In this document: one piece after another, positions 1 to 6,512 of the stretch
How the letters are laid out: the number at the start of each line of letters is the position of its first letter
Position numbering within the stretch: the first letter of the stretch is position 1
From: Actinomycetota bacterium
GTDB lineage: Bacteria > Actinomycetota > Nitriliruptoria > Euzebyales > Egibacteraceae
Direction: 5' to 3'
DNA length: 9,972 bases
Assembly: GCA_019347785.1 (NCBI GenBank)
Contig: JAHWKQ010000067.1
Location: 1-9,972 of the forward strand
Position numbers and translations under genes: made by a program
The notes under the pieces: model-generated
What the model saw: only the letters and a program-made list of their open reading frames with translations
Told to the model about the DNA's origin: nothing
Database searches by the model: none

Positions 1-1007
1 ACGGCTACGGCCACGGCATGGCGCCCGCCGCCCGCGCGGCGCTGCGCGGCGGGGCCGACTGGCTGGCCGTGGCGCTGGTCGAGGAGGGCCGCGGGCTGCG
101 GGATGCCGGCGTGACGGCGCCGGTGCTGGTGCTCACCGAGCCGCCGTCCGGGGCCGTCCCGGCCATGCTCGACGCCGACCTCGTCCCCACCGTCTACACG
201 CCCGCCTTCACCGGCGCGCTCGACGCGGCCGGGCGCGAGCGCGACCGCCCCGTGGCCGTCCACCTGCTGCTGGACACCGGCATGCGCCGCGCCGGCGCCC
301 CCCAGGCCGACTGGGAGGACGCCCTGCGCCGCGTCCGCGACGCGCCGGGCCTGCGTCTGCAGGGACTGTGGAGCCACCTGGCCGTGGCCGACGAGCCGGG
401 TCACCCGTTCACCGACCACCAGGCCGCGGAGTTTCGCCGGGGCCTGGACCTGGCGCGGTCGCTGGGGGTCACGCCGCAGATCGCCCACCTGTGCAACTCG
501 GCGGGCACGCTGGACCGCCACGGCGACCACCACGACCTCGTCCGCCCCGGGCTGGCGATCTACGGGCTGGAGCCGGCGCCAGGCATCGCCGCGCCGACGG
601 CCCTGCGCCCGGCCATGTCCTGGTACTCGCAGCTGTCGCTGGTCAAGCGGCTGGCGGCCGGCGAGGCCGTCTCCTACGGGCTGCGCTGGGCCCCGGACCG
701 CGAGACCACGCTGGGCACGGTGCCCGCCGGCTACGCCGACGGCGTCAGCCGGCTGCTGTCCAACGTCGGACGGGTCCTGGTCCGCGGCCGCCGGGTGCCG
801 ATCGTCGGGTCGGTCACGATGGACCAGTTCCTCGTCGACGCCGGCGACTCCGGGGCCGGGGTGGGCGACGAGGTCTGCCTGATCGGCGCGCAGGGCGGCC
901 AGCGGGTCACCGCCGACGACTGGGCCCGCTGGCTGGACACCATCAACTACGAGGTGGTCTCGACCGTCGGCCGGCGGGTGCCGCGGGTCTACCTGGGCGC
1001 CGCGTGA
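1..1007 (+). CDS. alr: Alanine racemase, 5'-truncated by the window edge
   Basis: This is a PLP-dependent racemase that interconverts L- and D-alanine in the cytoplasm and supplies D-Ala for peptidoglycan. The reading frame is already open at position 3 and encodes GYGHG, the segment that follows the PLP-binding lysine in the family motif VKA(D/N)AYGHG. The catalytic lysine and roughly the first 40 residues therefore lie upstream of the window, and the ATG at 18 is internal. Visible motifs are DTGMRRAG, HLCNSAG (usually HLANSAG), RPGLAIYG, VSYG (codon 675-677, matching the catalytic Tyr265 of the Geobacillus enzyme), GYADG (inner-gate Tyr284), TMDQ (the CMDQ loop) and INYEV (phosphate-binding Tyr354). 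The tail after INYEV has normal length. The stop codon overlaps the GTG start of the next gene by 4 nt, so the two are translationally coupled. The family assignment is secure; only the N-terminus is missing. Confidence 0.96.
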   Translation, partial: GYGHGMAPAARAALRGGADWLAVALVEEGRGLRDAGVTAPVLVLTEPPSGAVPAMLDADLVPTVYTPAFTGALDAAGRERDRPVAVHLLLDTGMRRAGAPQADWEDALRRVRDAPGLRLQGLWSHLAVADEPGHPFTDHQAAEFRRGLDLARSLGVTPQIAHLCNSAGTLDRHGDHHDLVRPGLAIYGLEPAPGIAAPTALRPAMSWYSQLSLVKRLAAGEAVSYGLRWAPDRETTLGTVPAGYADGVSRLLSNVGRVLVRGRRVPIVGSVTMDQFLVDAGDSGAGVGDEVCLIGAQGGQRVTADDWARWLDTINYEVVSTVGRRVPRVYLGAA

Positions 1008-2056
1008 TCGCGCGCCGGGTCGCGGGCGTGGCGACGCTGGCCGGCTTCGCGGCGGGCGGCGCGGCGCTCGGCTGGCTGGCCAGGCGGAGGCCGCCCGGTC
1101 CCGGGGCCTCGGGCGGCGACCGGGAAAGCCCCGCCCTCGGGTCCGTGCGGGGGCGGGCGCGCACCGTGGAGTCCTTCGACGGCACCCGGCTGTACACCGA
1201 GACGCTGGGGCCGCCCGACGCGCCGACGCTCGTGCTGGTGCACGGCTACGCCCTGTCGCTGGACATCTGGCACTGGCAGCGCGTGCAGCTGGCCGACCGC
1301 GCCCGCCTCGTCGCCTACGATCAGCGCGGCCACGGCCGCAGCGGCCCCGGCACGGGCGGCGACTACTCCATCCACGCGCTGGGACGCGACCTGCAGGCCG
1401 TTCTGGACGCGGTCCGCGCCGACGGCGAGCGGGTCGTCGTCGTCGGCCACTCCCTGGGCGCCATGGCGCTGCTGTCGTGGGCGCGGCAGCACCCGGACCT
1501 CGTCGCCGAGCGGCTGGCCGGTGCGGTGTTCGTCAACACGAGCGGCAGCGACACCGTCGCCGGCAGCGCGCTCTCGGGTGGCAGCGCGGTCCTGGGCGCG
1601 CTGCAGTCCGGGGCGTGGGAGCGGGCGCTGCGCCGGGGCGACCGCGTGCCCGGCCGGCCCGGCGACCTGTCGTACCTGCTGACCCGCGCGGTGGGACTGT
1701 CGCCCGACGCGGACCCCGAGCAGGTGCTGTTCGTCGAGCGGCTGGTCATGTCGTGCCCGAACAGCGTCAAGGCCGCGCTGATGCCGGCGCTGACCGGGCT
1801 GAGCCTGCGCGACGCCGCCGGGCTCGTGCGCGTGCCCGCGCTGGTCCTGGCCGGCGAGCGCGACCGGGTCACGCCTCCGGGACAGGCCAGACGGCTGGCC
1901 GACAAGCTGCCCGACGCCCGGCTCGTGGTCGTCGACGGCGTCGGCCACAGCGCCCCCCTGGAGGCCGGGGCCGTCGTGTCGGCCCACCTGGCCGCCTTCG
2001 TCGACGGGCTGGGAATCCGGGCCCTGCGCCCCGCGTCGCCCCGGGGCGGTGTCTGA
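1004..2056 (+). CDS. Alpha/beta-fold hydrolase with N-terminal membrane anchor
   Basis: This is a 350-residue protein of the alpha/beta hydrolase superfamily, probably an esterase, lipase or peptidase; its substrate is unknown. GTG at 1004 is chosen as start because it overlaps the alr stop (GTGA) and gives an N-terminus MIARRVAGVATLAG followed by a hydrophobic Ala/Gly/Leu stretch (about residues 6-26). RRR comes next, then a Pro/Gly-rich linker. This looks like a signal anchor with the catalytic domain outside, or an uncleaved signal peptide. The fold begins near residue 55. Visible elements are the oxyanion-loop HGY (residues 80-82), DQRGHGRS (about 106-113), the nucleophile elbow GHSLGA with Ser150, the acid Asp287 in GERDRV, and His315 in GVGHSAP. 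Residues 170-260 form the lid. An alpha/beta hydrolase between alr and tsaE is, as I recall, also found in other actinobacteria such as Streptomyces. A role at the cell envelope is inference. Confidence 0.9.
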   Translation: MIARRVAGVATLAGFAAGGAALGWLARRRPPGPGASGGDRESPALGSVRGRARTVESFDGTRLYTETLGPPDAPTLVLVHGYALSLDIWHWQRVQLADRARLVAYDQRGHGRSGPGTGGDYSIHALGRDLQAVLDAVRADGERVVVVGHSLGAMALLSWARQHPDLVAERLAGAVFVNTSGSDTVAGSALSGGSAVLGALQSGAWERALRRGDRVPGRPGDLSYLLTRAVGLSPDADPEQVLFVERLVMSCPNSVKAALMPALTGLSLRDAAGLVRVPALVLAGERDRVTPPGQARRLADKLPDARLVVVDGVGHSAPLEAGAVVSAHLAAFVDGLGIRALRPASPRGGV

Positions 2057-2976
2057 TGGCCCTGGGCGTCGCGGGGGTCCGCGTGGGCTGCTGGACCGAC
2101 CCGACGGGGCGCACCGGCTGCACGGTCGTGCTCGCCCCCCGCGGGGCGCTGGGCGCCGCGGCGGTGCGCGGCGGCGCCCCCGGGACCCGCGAGGTCTCCG
2201 TGTTGGGCCACTCCTCCCGGGTCGAGGAGTGCCACGGCGTCGCGTTGTCCGGCGGCAGCGCCTTCGGCCTTGCCACCGCGGACGGGGCGGTGCGCTGGTG
2301 CGAGGCGCACGGCATCGGCTACGACAAGACGGTGGCCCGCGTCCCGATCGTCGCCGCGGCGATCGTGTTCGACCTGCGCGACGCCGACGCCCCGCGCCCG
2401 GGAGCCGACGCGGGCTGGGCGGCCTGCGAGGCTGCGACCGAGGCGGACCCGGAGATGGGATCGGTCGGCGTGGGGGCGGGCTGCACCGTGGGCAAGACCG
2501 CGGGCCCCCGGTGGGGCTCCAAGGGCGGGCAGGGCTGGGCGGTGGCCTCCGCGGGCGGGGTGACCGTCGGGGCGCTCATGGCCGTCAACGCGCTTGGGGA
2601 CGTGCTCGACGAGCACGGGCGGGTGCTGGCCGGCTCCCGCGCGCCCGCCGACCGCCCCCGCTTCCCGGCGGTCGCGCTGGAGTTCGAGCCCGGCGACCAC
2701 ACGATGATCGGCTGCCTGGTCACCGACGCGCGGCTGACCAAGCCCGACGCCGTCCGGGCGGCCGACCTCGCCCACAGCGGCGTCGCCCGGGCGGTCACCC
2801 CCGCCCATACCTCCTACGACGGCGACGCGCTGTTCCTGCTGTGTGCGCAGCGGGTGCCGGCAGACGTCGACCTCGTCGCCGACCTCGGCGCCCGGGCCGT
2901 CAGCGCGGCCATCCGCGCGGCGGTGCGGGCGGCCACCGGCATCCCCGGCTTCCCCGCCGACCCCCGCGCCCACTGA
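2056..2976 (+). CDS. P1 (DmpA/NylC-type, S58) self-processing peptidase
   Basis: This 306-residue protein belongs to the P1/S58 family of N-terminal-nucleophile-type hydrolases. Characterised members are the L-aminopeptidase D-Ala-esterase/amidase DmpA, beta-peptidyl aminopeptidases and the nylon-oligomer hydrolase NylC. The precursor cleaves itself, and the new N-terminal Ser/Thr of the small subunit is the nucleophile. Supporting motifs are VGCWTDPTGRTGCTVVL at the N-terminus (matching VG..td.....GctVvl), LSGGSAFGLA, VGAGCTVGK, VNALGDV, the nucleophile region GDHTMIGCLVTDARLTK and GVARAVTPAHTSYDGDALF. By comparison with the NylC motif NTTI, Thr216 (codon 2701-2703) should be the nucleophile, giving subunits of about 215 and 91 residues. 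The residue before it is His, not the Asn of NylC. The ATG overlaps the hydrolase stop (TGATG), so alr, the hydrolase and this gene form one operon. Substrate unknown; a small peptide or D-amino-acid amide would suit the alr neighbourhood, but that is inference. Confidence 0.92.
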   Translation: MALGVAGVRVGCWTDPTGRTGCTVVLAPRGALGAAAVRGGAPGTREVSVLGHSSRVEECHGVALSGGSAFGLATADGAVRWCEAHGIGYDKTVARVPIVAAAIVFDLRDADAPRPGADAGWAACEAATEADPEMGSVGVGAGCTVGKTAGPRWGSKGGQGWAVASAGGVTVGALMAVNALGDVLDEHGRVLAGSRAPADRPRFPAVALEFEPGDHTMIGCLVTDARLTKPDAVRAADLAHSGVARAVTPAHTSYDGDALFLLCAQRVPADVDLVADLGARAVSAAIRAAVRAATGIPGFPADPRAH

Positions 2977-3031
2977 CCCGGAGTGTGTCGAGTTCCCCAC
3001 CGTCACGGTGCGGAAGTCGACACAGTCCGGG
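2977..3031. terminator. 55-nt hairpin between convergent genes, candidate bidirectional terminator
   Basis: The arms 2977-3002 and 3006-3031 pair around a 3-nt loop (TCA, 3003-3005). Of 26 positions 23 are Watson-Crick pairs; the mismatches are G-G (2983/3025), G-G (2992/3016) and C-C (2997/3011). The hairpin begins directly after the stop codon of the P1 peptidase and ends 5 bases before the stop of the opposing enoyl-CoA hydratase-like gene, so it can serve both transcripts. Neither side has a T-run, which is common for actinobacterial terminators. A dispersed palindromic repeat is the main alternative. Confidence 0.75.
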
Positions 3032-3036
3032 GTGGG

Positions 3037-3795
3037 TCAGGGGTGGTCGAACCTGGCGACCCACTCCTGCAGCCGGGGCGAGCCGGCCGAGGCCGCCTGC
3101 GCCCAGGACTCGTACTCCAGGACCGCCCCGAGGTCGCGGGTCTCCACGGCCAGGCGCACGCCCCGCTTGATCCGCCGGGCCAGCGGGCCCTCGACGGCCG
3201 CGAAGCGACCGGCCAGCTCGAGCGCCGCCGTCGGGGCGTCGTCCTCGGGCCCGTCGGCCAGCCCCCACGCGACCGCCTGGTCCGCGTCGACCGTCTCGCC
3301 CAGCAGCAGGGTGCGCAGGGCCCGGGACGCGCCCAGCGCCTCCACCAGGAACCAGGTGCAGCCGCCGCCGGGGTGCAGGCCGATGCGGGCGAAGGTTGCG
3401 CCGAACGTCGCCGCCGGCCCCGCCACGCGCACGTCGCACGACAGGGCCAGGTTCAGCCCCGCCCCGACCGCCGGGCCGTTGACCGCGGCGACGGTCGGCA
3501 CCGCCAGGTCGTGCACGGCCAGGAACGCCCGGTAGTAGTCCTGCAGGACCTCGTGGGTGTCGGCGACGTCCCGCCCGGGGTCCCCGAACAGCGCCGGCAG
3601 GTCGGCGCCGGCGCAGAACGCGGTGCCCTCGCCGGTGACGACCAGCGCCCGGACGCCGGCGTCCGAGGCGACGTCGGCCACGACTCCGACGAGCTCGGCC
3701 GCCATGTCCGGGCCCATCGCGTTGCGCTTGTCGGGGTCGGTCAGCGTCACCAGCCGCACGCCGTCGCCGGCCGCCTCGCTGCGCACCAGGGCCAT
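3037..3795 (-). CDS. Enoyl-CoA hydratase/isomerase family protein
   Basis: This is a 252-residue crotonase-fold protein expected to act on a cytoplasmic acyl-CoA thioester. The ATG at 3795 is chosen because GAGGAGGG lies just upstream of it on the minus strand. An in-frame ATG 30 bases further upstream would add ten charged residues without a ribosome binding site. The family signatures are LTDPDKRNAM (N-terminal), the first oxyanion-hole loop GTAFCAGADLPAL (residues 57-69), the second NGPAVGAGLNLALSCDVRVA (106-125), and FGATFARIGLHPGGG (131-145). Against rat mitochondrial enoyl-CoA hydratase, the two catalytic glutamates (Glu144 and Glu164) align with Asn115 and Phe135. Ordinary hydratase chemistry is therefore doubtful; an isomerase, hydrolase, decarboxylase-like or so far unassigned thioester activity is possible. 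The gene stands alone, converges with the P1 peptidase and is divergent from the glycosylase. Nothing nearby names a pathway. Confidence 0.92.
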   Translation of the reverse strand: MALVRSEAAGDGVRLVTLTDPDKRNAMGPDMAAELVGVVADVASDAGVRALVVTGEGTAFCAGADLPALFGDPGRDVADTHEVLQDYYRAFLAVHDLAVPTVAAVNGPAVGAGLNLALSCDVRVAGPAATFGATFARIGLHPGGGCTWFLVEALGASRALRTLLLGETVDADQAVAWGLADGPEDDAPTAALELAGRFAAVEGPLARRIKRGVRLAVETRDLGAVLEYESWAQAASAGSPRLQEWVARFDHP

Positions 3796-3912
3796 GTCGT
3801 CCCTCCTCGCGTCGTGGCCGCACATCTGACCACGCTCGGAAGGGATCGCACGGTGCCCGCGACCGGCGCGCTCCGGTTCCGTGCCGCCCCCGGGCGGTGG
3901 CGGGAGGCGAGC

Positions 3913-3931
3913 CGAGCCGGCTCGTTACACT
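3913..3931 (+). promoter_or_regulatory. Putative promoter and operator-like palindrome before the glycosylase-t6A operon
   Basis: A perfect 12-bp palindrome, CGAGCCGGCTCG (3913-3924), sits one base upstream of TACACT (3926-3931), which fits a -10 hexamer (TANNNT). Transcription would then start near 3938, giving a leader of about 20 nt before the GTG at 3958. No good -35 is visible at the expected distance, so a regulator may be needed or the call may be wrong. The gap 3796-3957 must also hold the promoter of the divergent hydratase-like gene, for which I see no clear boxes. Confidence 0.4.
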
Positions 3932-3957
3932 CCTGACCCGATGCACGAGGAGACGCG

Positions 3958-4644
3958 GTGAGGTCCTTCGAGCACCTGCGTGACGAGGCGCTGGGGTGCA
4001 CCCGGTGCCGACTCGCGGAGGGCCGCACCCAGGTCGTGTTCGGCGTCGGTGACCCTGCCGCCGACCTGATGTTCGTCGGGGAGGCCCCCGGCTTCCACGA
4101 GGACCGCCGGGGCGAGCCCTTCGTCGGCCGGGCCGGCCAGCTCCTGGACCGGCTGTGTGGCGAGGTCGGCCTGTCCCGGGCCAGCGGCGTCTACATCACC
4201 AACACCGTCAAGTGCCGCCCGCCGGACAACCGTGACCCCCAGCCCGACGAGATCGCGTCGTGCCGGCCGTACCTGGCCGGGCAGCTGGCCCACGTCGACC
4301 CGGGCGTCGTGGTGACCCTCGGGGCGTTCGCCACCCGCCTGCTGCTCGGGGACGTCACCGGCGGCCCGGCGGACCCGTGGAGGGTGCCCGTCGGGTCCGT
4401 CGCCGGCTACCGCTTCGCGCTGGGCCCCCGCACGCTCATCCCCACCTTCCACCCGGCGGCGGCCCTGCGCGGCAACGCCGACGCCCTGTCCTGTCTGCGG
4501 CGCGACCTGCGGCTGGCCGCCGACGTCCTGGCCGGGCGCGTGCCGACGGCCGCCGAGGCCCTCGGGCTGGCGGAGGCGGCGGAGGCCACCGCCGAGCCCG
4601 TCCCCGCCCGGACCGGCGCAGAGCAGCTCAGGCTCCTGGAGTGA
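3958..4644 (+). CDS. Family 4 (iron-sulfur) uracil-DNA glycosylase
   Basis: This 228-residue enzyme should remove uracil from DNA, starting base-excision repair of deaminated cytosine, a relevant lesion in a genome this GC-rich. It has the family-4/UDGa layout: CTRCRLAEGR with Cys14 and Cys17, motif A GEAPGFHEDRRGEPFVGRAG (residues 41-60), NTVKCRPP with Cys86, Cys102 in EIASCRPYL, and motif B HPAAALR starting at His165. The four cysteines have the spacing expected for the 4Fe-4S ligands. GTG at 3958 is the start: GAGGAG lies 5 bases upstream and the N-terminus matches family length, with the first cysteine at 14. The last 35 residues are an Ala/Glu-rich tail without recognised motif. The stop overlaps the tsaE GTG by 4 nt, making this the first gene of the t6A operon. 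Confidence 0.95.
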   Translation: MRSFEHLRDEALGCTRCRLAEGRTQVVFGVGDPAADLMFVGEAPGFHEDRRGEPFVGRAGQLLDRLCGEVGLSRASGVYITNTVKCRPPDNRDPQPDEIASCRPYLAGQLAHVDPGVVVTLGAFATRLLLGDVTGGPADPWRVPVGSVAGYRFALGPRTLIPTFHPAAALRGNADALSCLRRDLRLAADVLAGRVPTAAEALGLAEAAEATAEPVPARTGAEQLRLLE

Positions 4645-5159
4645 CCCGCTCGGTGCGGCTGACCACCGCGTCGCCGGCCGAGACCCGGGCGCTGGGCGCG
4701 GCACTGGCGGGCGCGGTGCGCCCCGGTGACGTGGTGGCGCTGACCGGCGAGCTCGGCGCCGGCAAGACGTGCCTCGTCCAGGGCGCCGCAGCCGCGCTGG
4801 GGGTAGCCGAGCGCGTCACGAGCCCGTCGTTCCTGCTGCGGCGCGAGTACACGGGCCGGCTGCCCGTCGTCCACATCGACGTCTACCGGCTGGAGACGCT
4901 CGCCCAGGTCACCGAGCTGGGCTACGACGAGGCGCTGGAAGCCGGCGGTGTCACCTTCGTCGAGTGGGGCGACGCCATGAGCCCCCTGCTGCCGCGCGAC
5001 CACCTCGAGGTGGAGCTGCGCCTGGCCTCGCCGACCTCCGACCCCGACCGGCGGGGGGTCACGGTCCGCGCGCACGGCGACGACTGGCGTCGCCGCTTGG
5101 CGGCGATCGAGCGGTCGCTGGAGCGGTGGCGGGCCACGGCGGGTGAGGCGGCGTGCTGA
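4641..5159 (+). CDS. tsaE: tRNA t6A biosynthesis ATPase TsaE
   Basis: TsaE is the ATPase partner of TsaB-TsaD and resets the complex during synthesis of N6-threonylcarbamoyladenosine at position 37 of ANN-decoding tRNAs. The 172-residue product carries a Walker A loop GELGAGKT (residues 36-43, Lys42), the switch-like VTSPSFLLRREY, HIDVYRL (H-x-D-x-Y-R) and VTFVEWGD, all in family order and spacing. The GTG start at 4641 overlaps the glycosylase stop as GTGA; an upstream extension in the same frame lies inside the glycosylase gene and has no TsaE homology. About 20 C-terminal residues (WRRRLAAIERSLERW) form a basic amphipathic helix beyond the core. The 3' end overlaps tsaB by 7 nt. Confidence 0.97.
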   Translation: MTRSVRLTTASPAETRALGAALAGAVRPGDVVALTGELGAGKTCLVQGAAAALGVAERVTSPSFLLRREYTGRLPVVHIDVYRLETLAQVTELGYDEALEAGGVTFVEWGDAMSPLLPRDHLEVELRLASPTSDPDRRGVTVRAHGDDWRRRLAAIERSLERWRATAGEAAC

Positions 5160-5863
5160 TCCTGGGCATCGAGACCTCCACACCGCGGTCCAGCGTCTGC
5201 GTCTGCACCGACGCCGGGCCACTGGCCATGGCCTCCTGTGGCCGCGGGCAGGCGCACGCCGAGTTCGTGACGCCCGCGATCGCCTTCTGCCTGCGCCACG
5301 CCGGGGCCGGGGTGGGCGACCTCGACGGCGTGGCCGTGGGCCTGGGCCCGGGCCTGTTCACCGGCATGCGCGTCGGCATCGCGACGGCCCAGGCCCTTGC
5401 CCACGCCCGCGGGCTGCCCGCCGTCGGTCTGGCGTCCCTGGACGTGCTGGCCTTCGCCGTCCGCCCGTCGGACAGGCTGGTCTACGGCGTGCTCGACGCC
5501 CGCCGCGGCGAGCTGTTCTGGGCCTCCTACCGGCACGGGCCGGACGGCATGCACCGGCTGACCGGCTTCCAGGTCGGGCCGCCCGAGCGGCTGGCCGGAG
5601 AGATCGAGGCGCGCGCCGAGGACGCCGTCTGCGTCGGCGACGGCGCCCTGGCCCACGCCACGTTGCTGGGCTCCGTGGGCGCGGAGGTGGGGCCGGCGGC
5701 CGTCGCCCACCCCAGCGCGGCGTCCCTGGGCCAGCTCGCCCTGCCGCGCTTCGCGGGCGGCGAGACGCACGCACCCGAGGACCTGCGGCCGGTCTACGTG
5801 CGCCAGCCGGACGCGCGCATCAGCTGGCGCAACCGCGGCGCGCTGCTGGGCGGGGTGCGCTGA
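5153..5863 (+). CDS. tsaB: tRNA t6A biosynthesis scaffold protein TsaB
   Basis: TsaB is the inactive ASKHA-fold paralogue of TsaD. It dimerises with TsaD and recruits TsaE for t6A synthesis. The 236-residue product begins MLILGIETSTPRSSVCV, the family N-terminus. It contains VAVGLGPGLFTGMRVGIATAQALA (GPGSFTGLRIG in most relatives), the second-lobe GVLDARRGELFWA and the C-terminal PVYVRQPDA (the P-x-Y-x-R segment). It lacks the HxxxH metal motif of TsaD, as expected. GTG at 5153 is used as start because it gives the canonical N-terminus directly and has GGGTGAGG a few bases upstream; it overlaps tsaE by 7 nt. Its stop shares one base with the rimI ATG (TGATG). Confidence 0.96.
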   Translation: MLILGIETSTPRSSVCVCTDAGPLAMASCGRGQAHAEFVTPAIAFCLRHAGAGVGDLDGVAVGLGPGLFTGMRVGIATAQALAHARGLPAVGLASLDVLAFAVRPSDRLVYGVLDARRGELFWASYRHGPDGMHRLTGFQVGPPERLAGEIEARAEDAVCVGDGALAHATLLGSVGAEVGPAAVAHPSAASLGQLALPRFAGGETHAPEDLRPVYVRQPDARISWRNRGALLGGVR

Positions 5864-6507
5864 TGGTGGCCCAGCTGCGCCGCGCCCTGCCCGACGTCAC
5901 GGTCGAGCCGATGCGCCGGCGCCACCTGCGCGCGGTCATGGCCATCGAGCAGGCCGTGTACCCCCGGGCGTGGTCGCCGGCGCTGTTCGGCGCCGAGCTC
6001 GCCGGCGGCCGCGAGCGCTGGTACCGCGTGGCCCTGGCCCCGGGATCCCGGCTTGGCGGGTGGATGCCGCGCCGGCAGGTCGTCGGCTACGCGGGCCTGC
6101 TGGTGCAGGGCGGTGAGGCGCACGTGACGACCGTGGCGGTCCACCCGGCACAGCACCGGCGCAAGGTCGCCACGCGCCTGGTCGTGGCGCTGCTGCGCCA
6201 CGCGCGTGAGGAGGGCGCTCAGGCCGCCGCCCTGGAGGTGCGCACCGGCAACCGCGGCGCGCAGCGGCTGTACGCCTCCTTCGGCTTCGCCCCGGTCGGC
6301 GTCCGCCCGCGGTACTACGCCGAGACGGGCGAGGACGCGCTCATCATGTGGGTCCACGAGCTGCAGGGCCCGGCGTTCGGCCGGCTCCTGGACGAGCAGG
6401 CCGCCCGCATCCACGAGCCCGGCGGCGCGAGCGGCGCCCCGGACCTGCACGTGCCGTGGGTTCGGGGCCGTGTCGGCCTGGACGGCGCGCCCGGGAGCGA
6501 GGGCTAG
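5863..6507 (+). CDS. rimI: RimI-type protein N-acetyltransferase with C-terminal extension
   Basis: This GNAT enzyme sits in the conserved rimI slot between tsaB and tsaD and should acetylate protein N-termini (ribosomal protein S18 in enterobacteria). The 214-residue product has the core VEPMRRRHLRAVMAIEQAVYPRAW (from residue 14), VVGYAGLLV, THE acetyl-CoA segment VAVHPAQHRRKVATRLV (91-107), LEVRTGNRGAQRLYASFGF with Glu125, and RPRYYAETGEDALIMW, whose Tyr-Tyr pair contains the counterpart of the proposed catalytic Tyr115 of Salmonella RimI. Two things are unusual. In the Q/RxxGxG/A pyrophosphate loop the central glycine is Lys101. A tail of about 50 residues follows the core, where typical RimI ends near 150 residues. 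The ATG overlaps the tsaB stop; tsaD follows after 5 nt. Function is by family and position. Confidence 0.92.
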   Translation: MVAQLRRALPDVTVEPMRRRHLRAVMAIEQAVYPRAWSPALFGAELAGGRERWYRVALAPGSRLGGWMPRRQVVGYAGLLVQGGEAHVTTVAVHPAQHRRKVATRLVVALLRHAREEGAQAAALEVRTGNRGAQRLYASFGFAPVGVRPRYYAETGEDALIMWVHELQGPAFGRLLDEQAARIHEPGGASGAPDLHVPWVRGRVGLDGAPGSEG

Positions 6508-6512
6508 CGCCC

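Noticed and set aside
1363..3006. Long open frame of 547 codons on the minus strand opposite the hydrolase and P1 peptidase genes
   Set aside because: It is the complement of well-supported genes in very GC-rich DNA, with low-complexity Arg/Gly/Pro/Ala composition and no family motif. Similar long antisense frames (for example 6964-8292) are rejected for the same reason.
3796..3825. Ten-residue longer start for the hydratase-like gene (ATG at 3825)
   Set aside because: The extension is charged and unlike the family N-terminus, and the strong GAGGAGGG site would fall inside the coding region just before the ATG at 3795.
3941..3961. Six-codon ORF (ATG at 3941, stop overlapping the glycosylase GTG) as a regulatory leader peptide
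   Set aside because: It has no ribosome binding site of its own, and the predicted transcription start is only a few bases upstream; its GAG GAG codons are simply the Shine-Dalgarno of the glycosylase.
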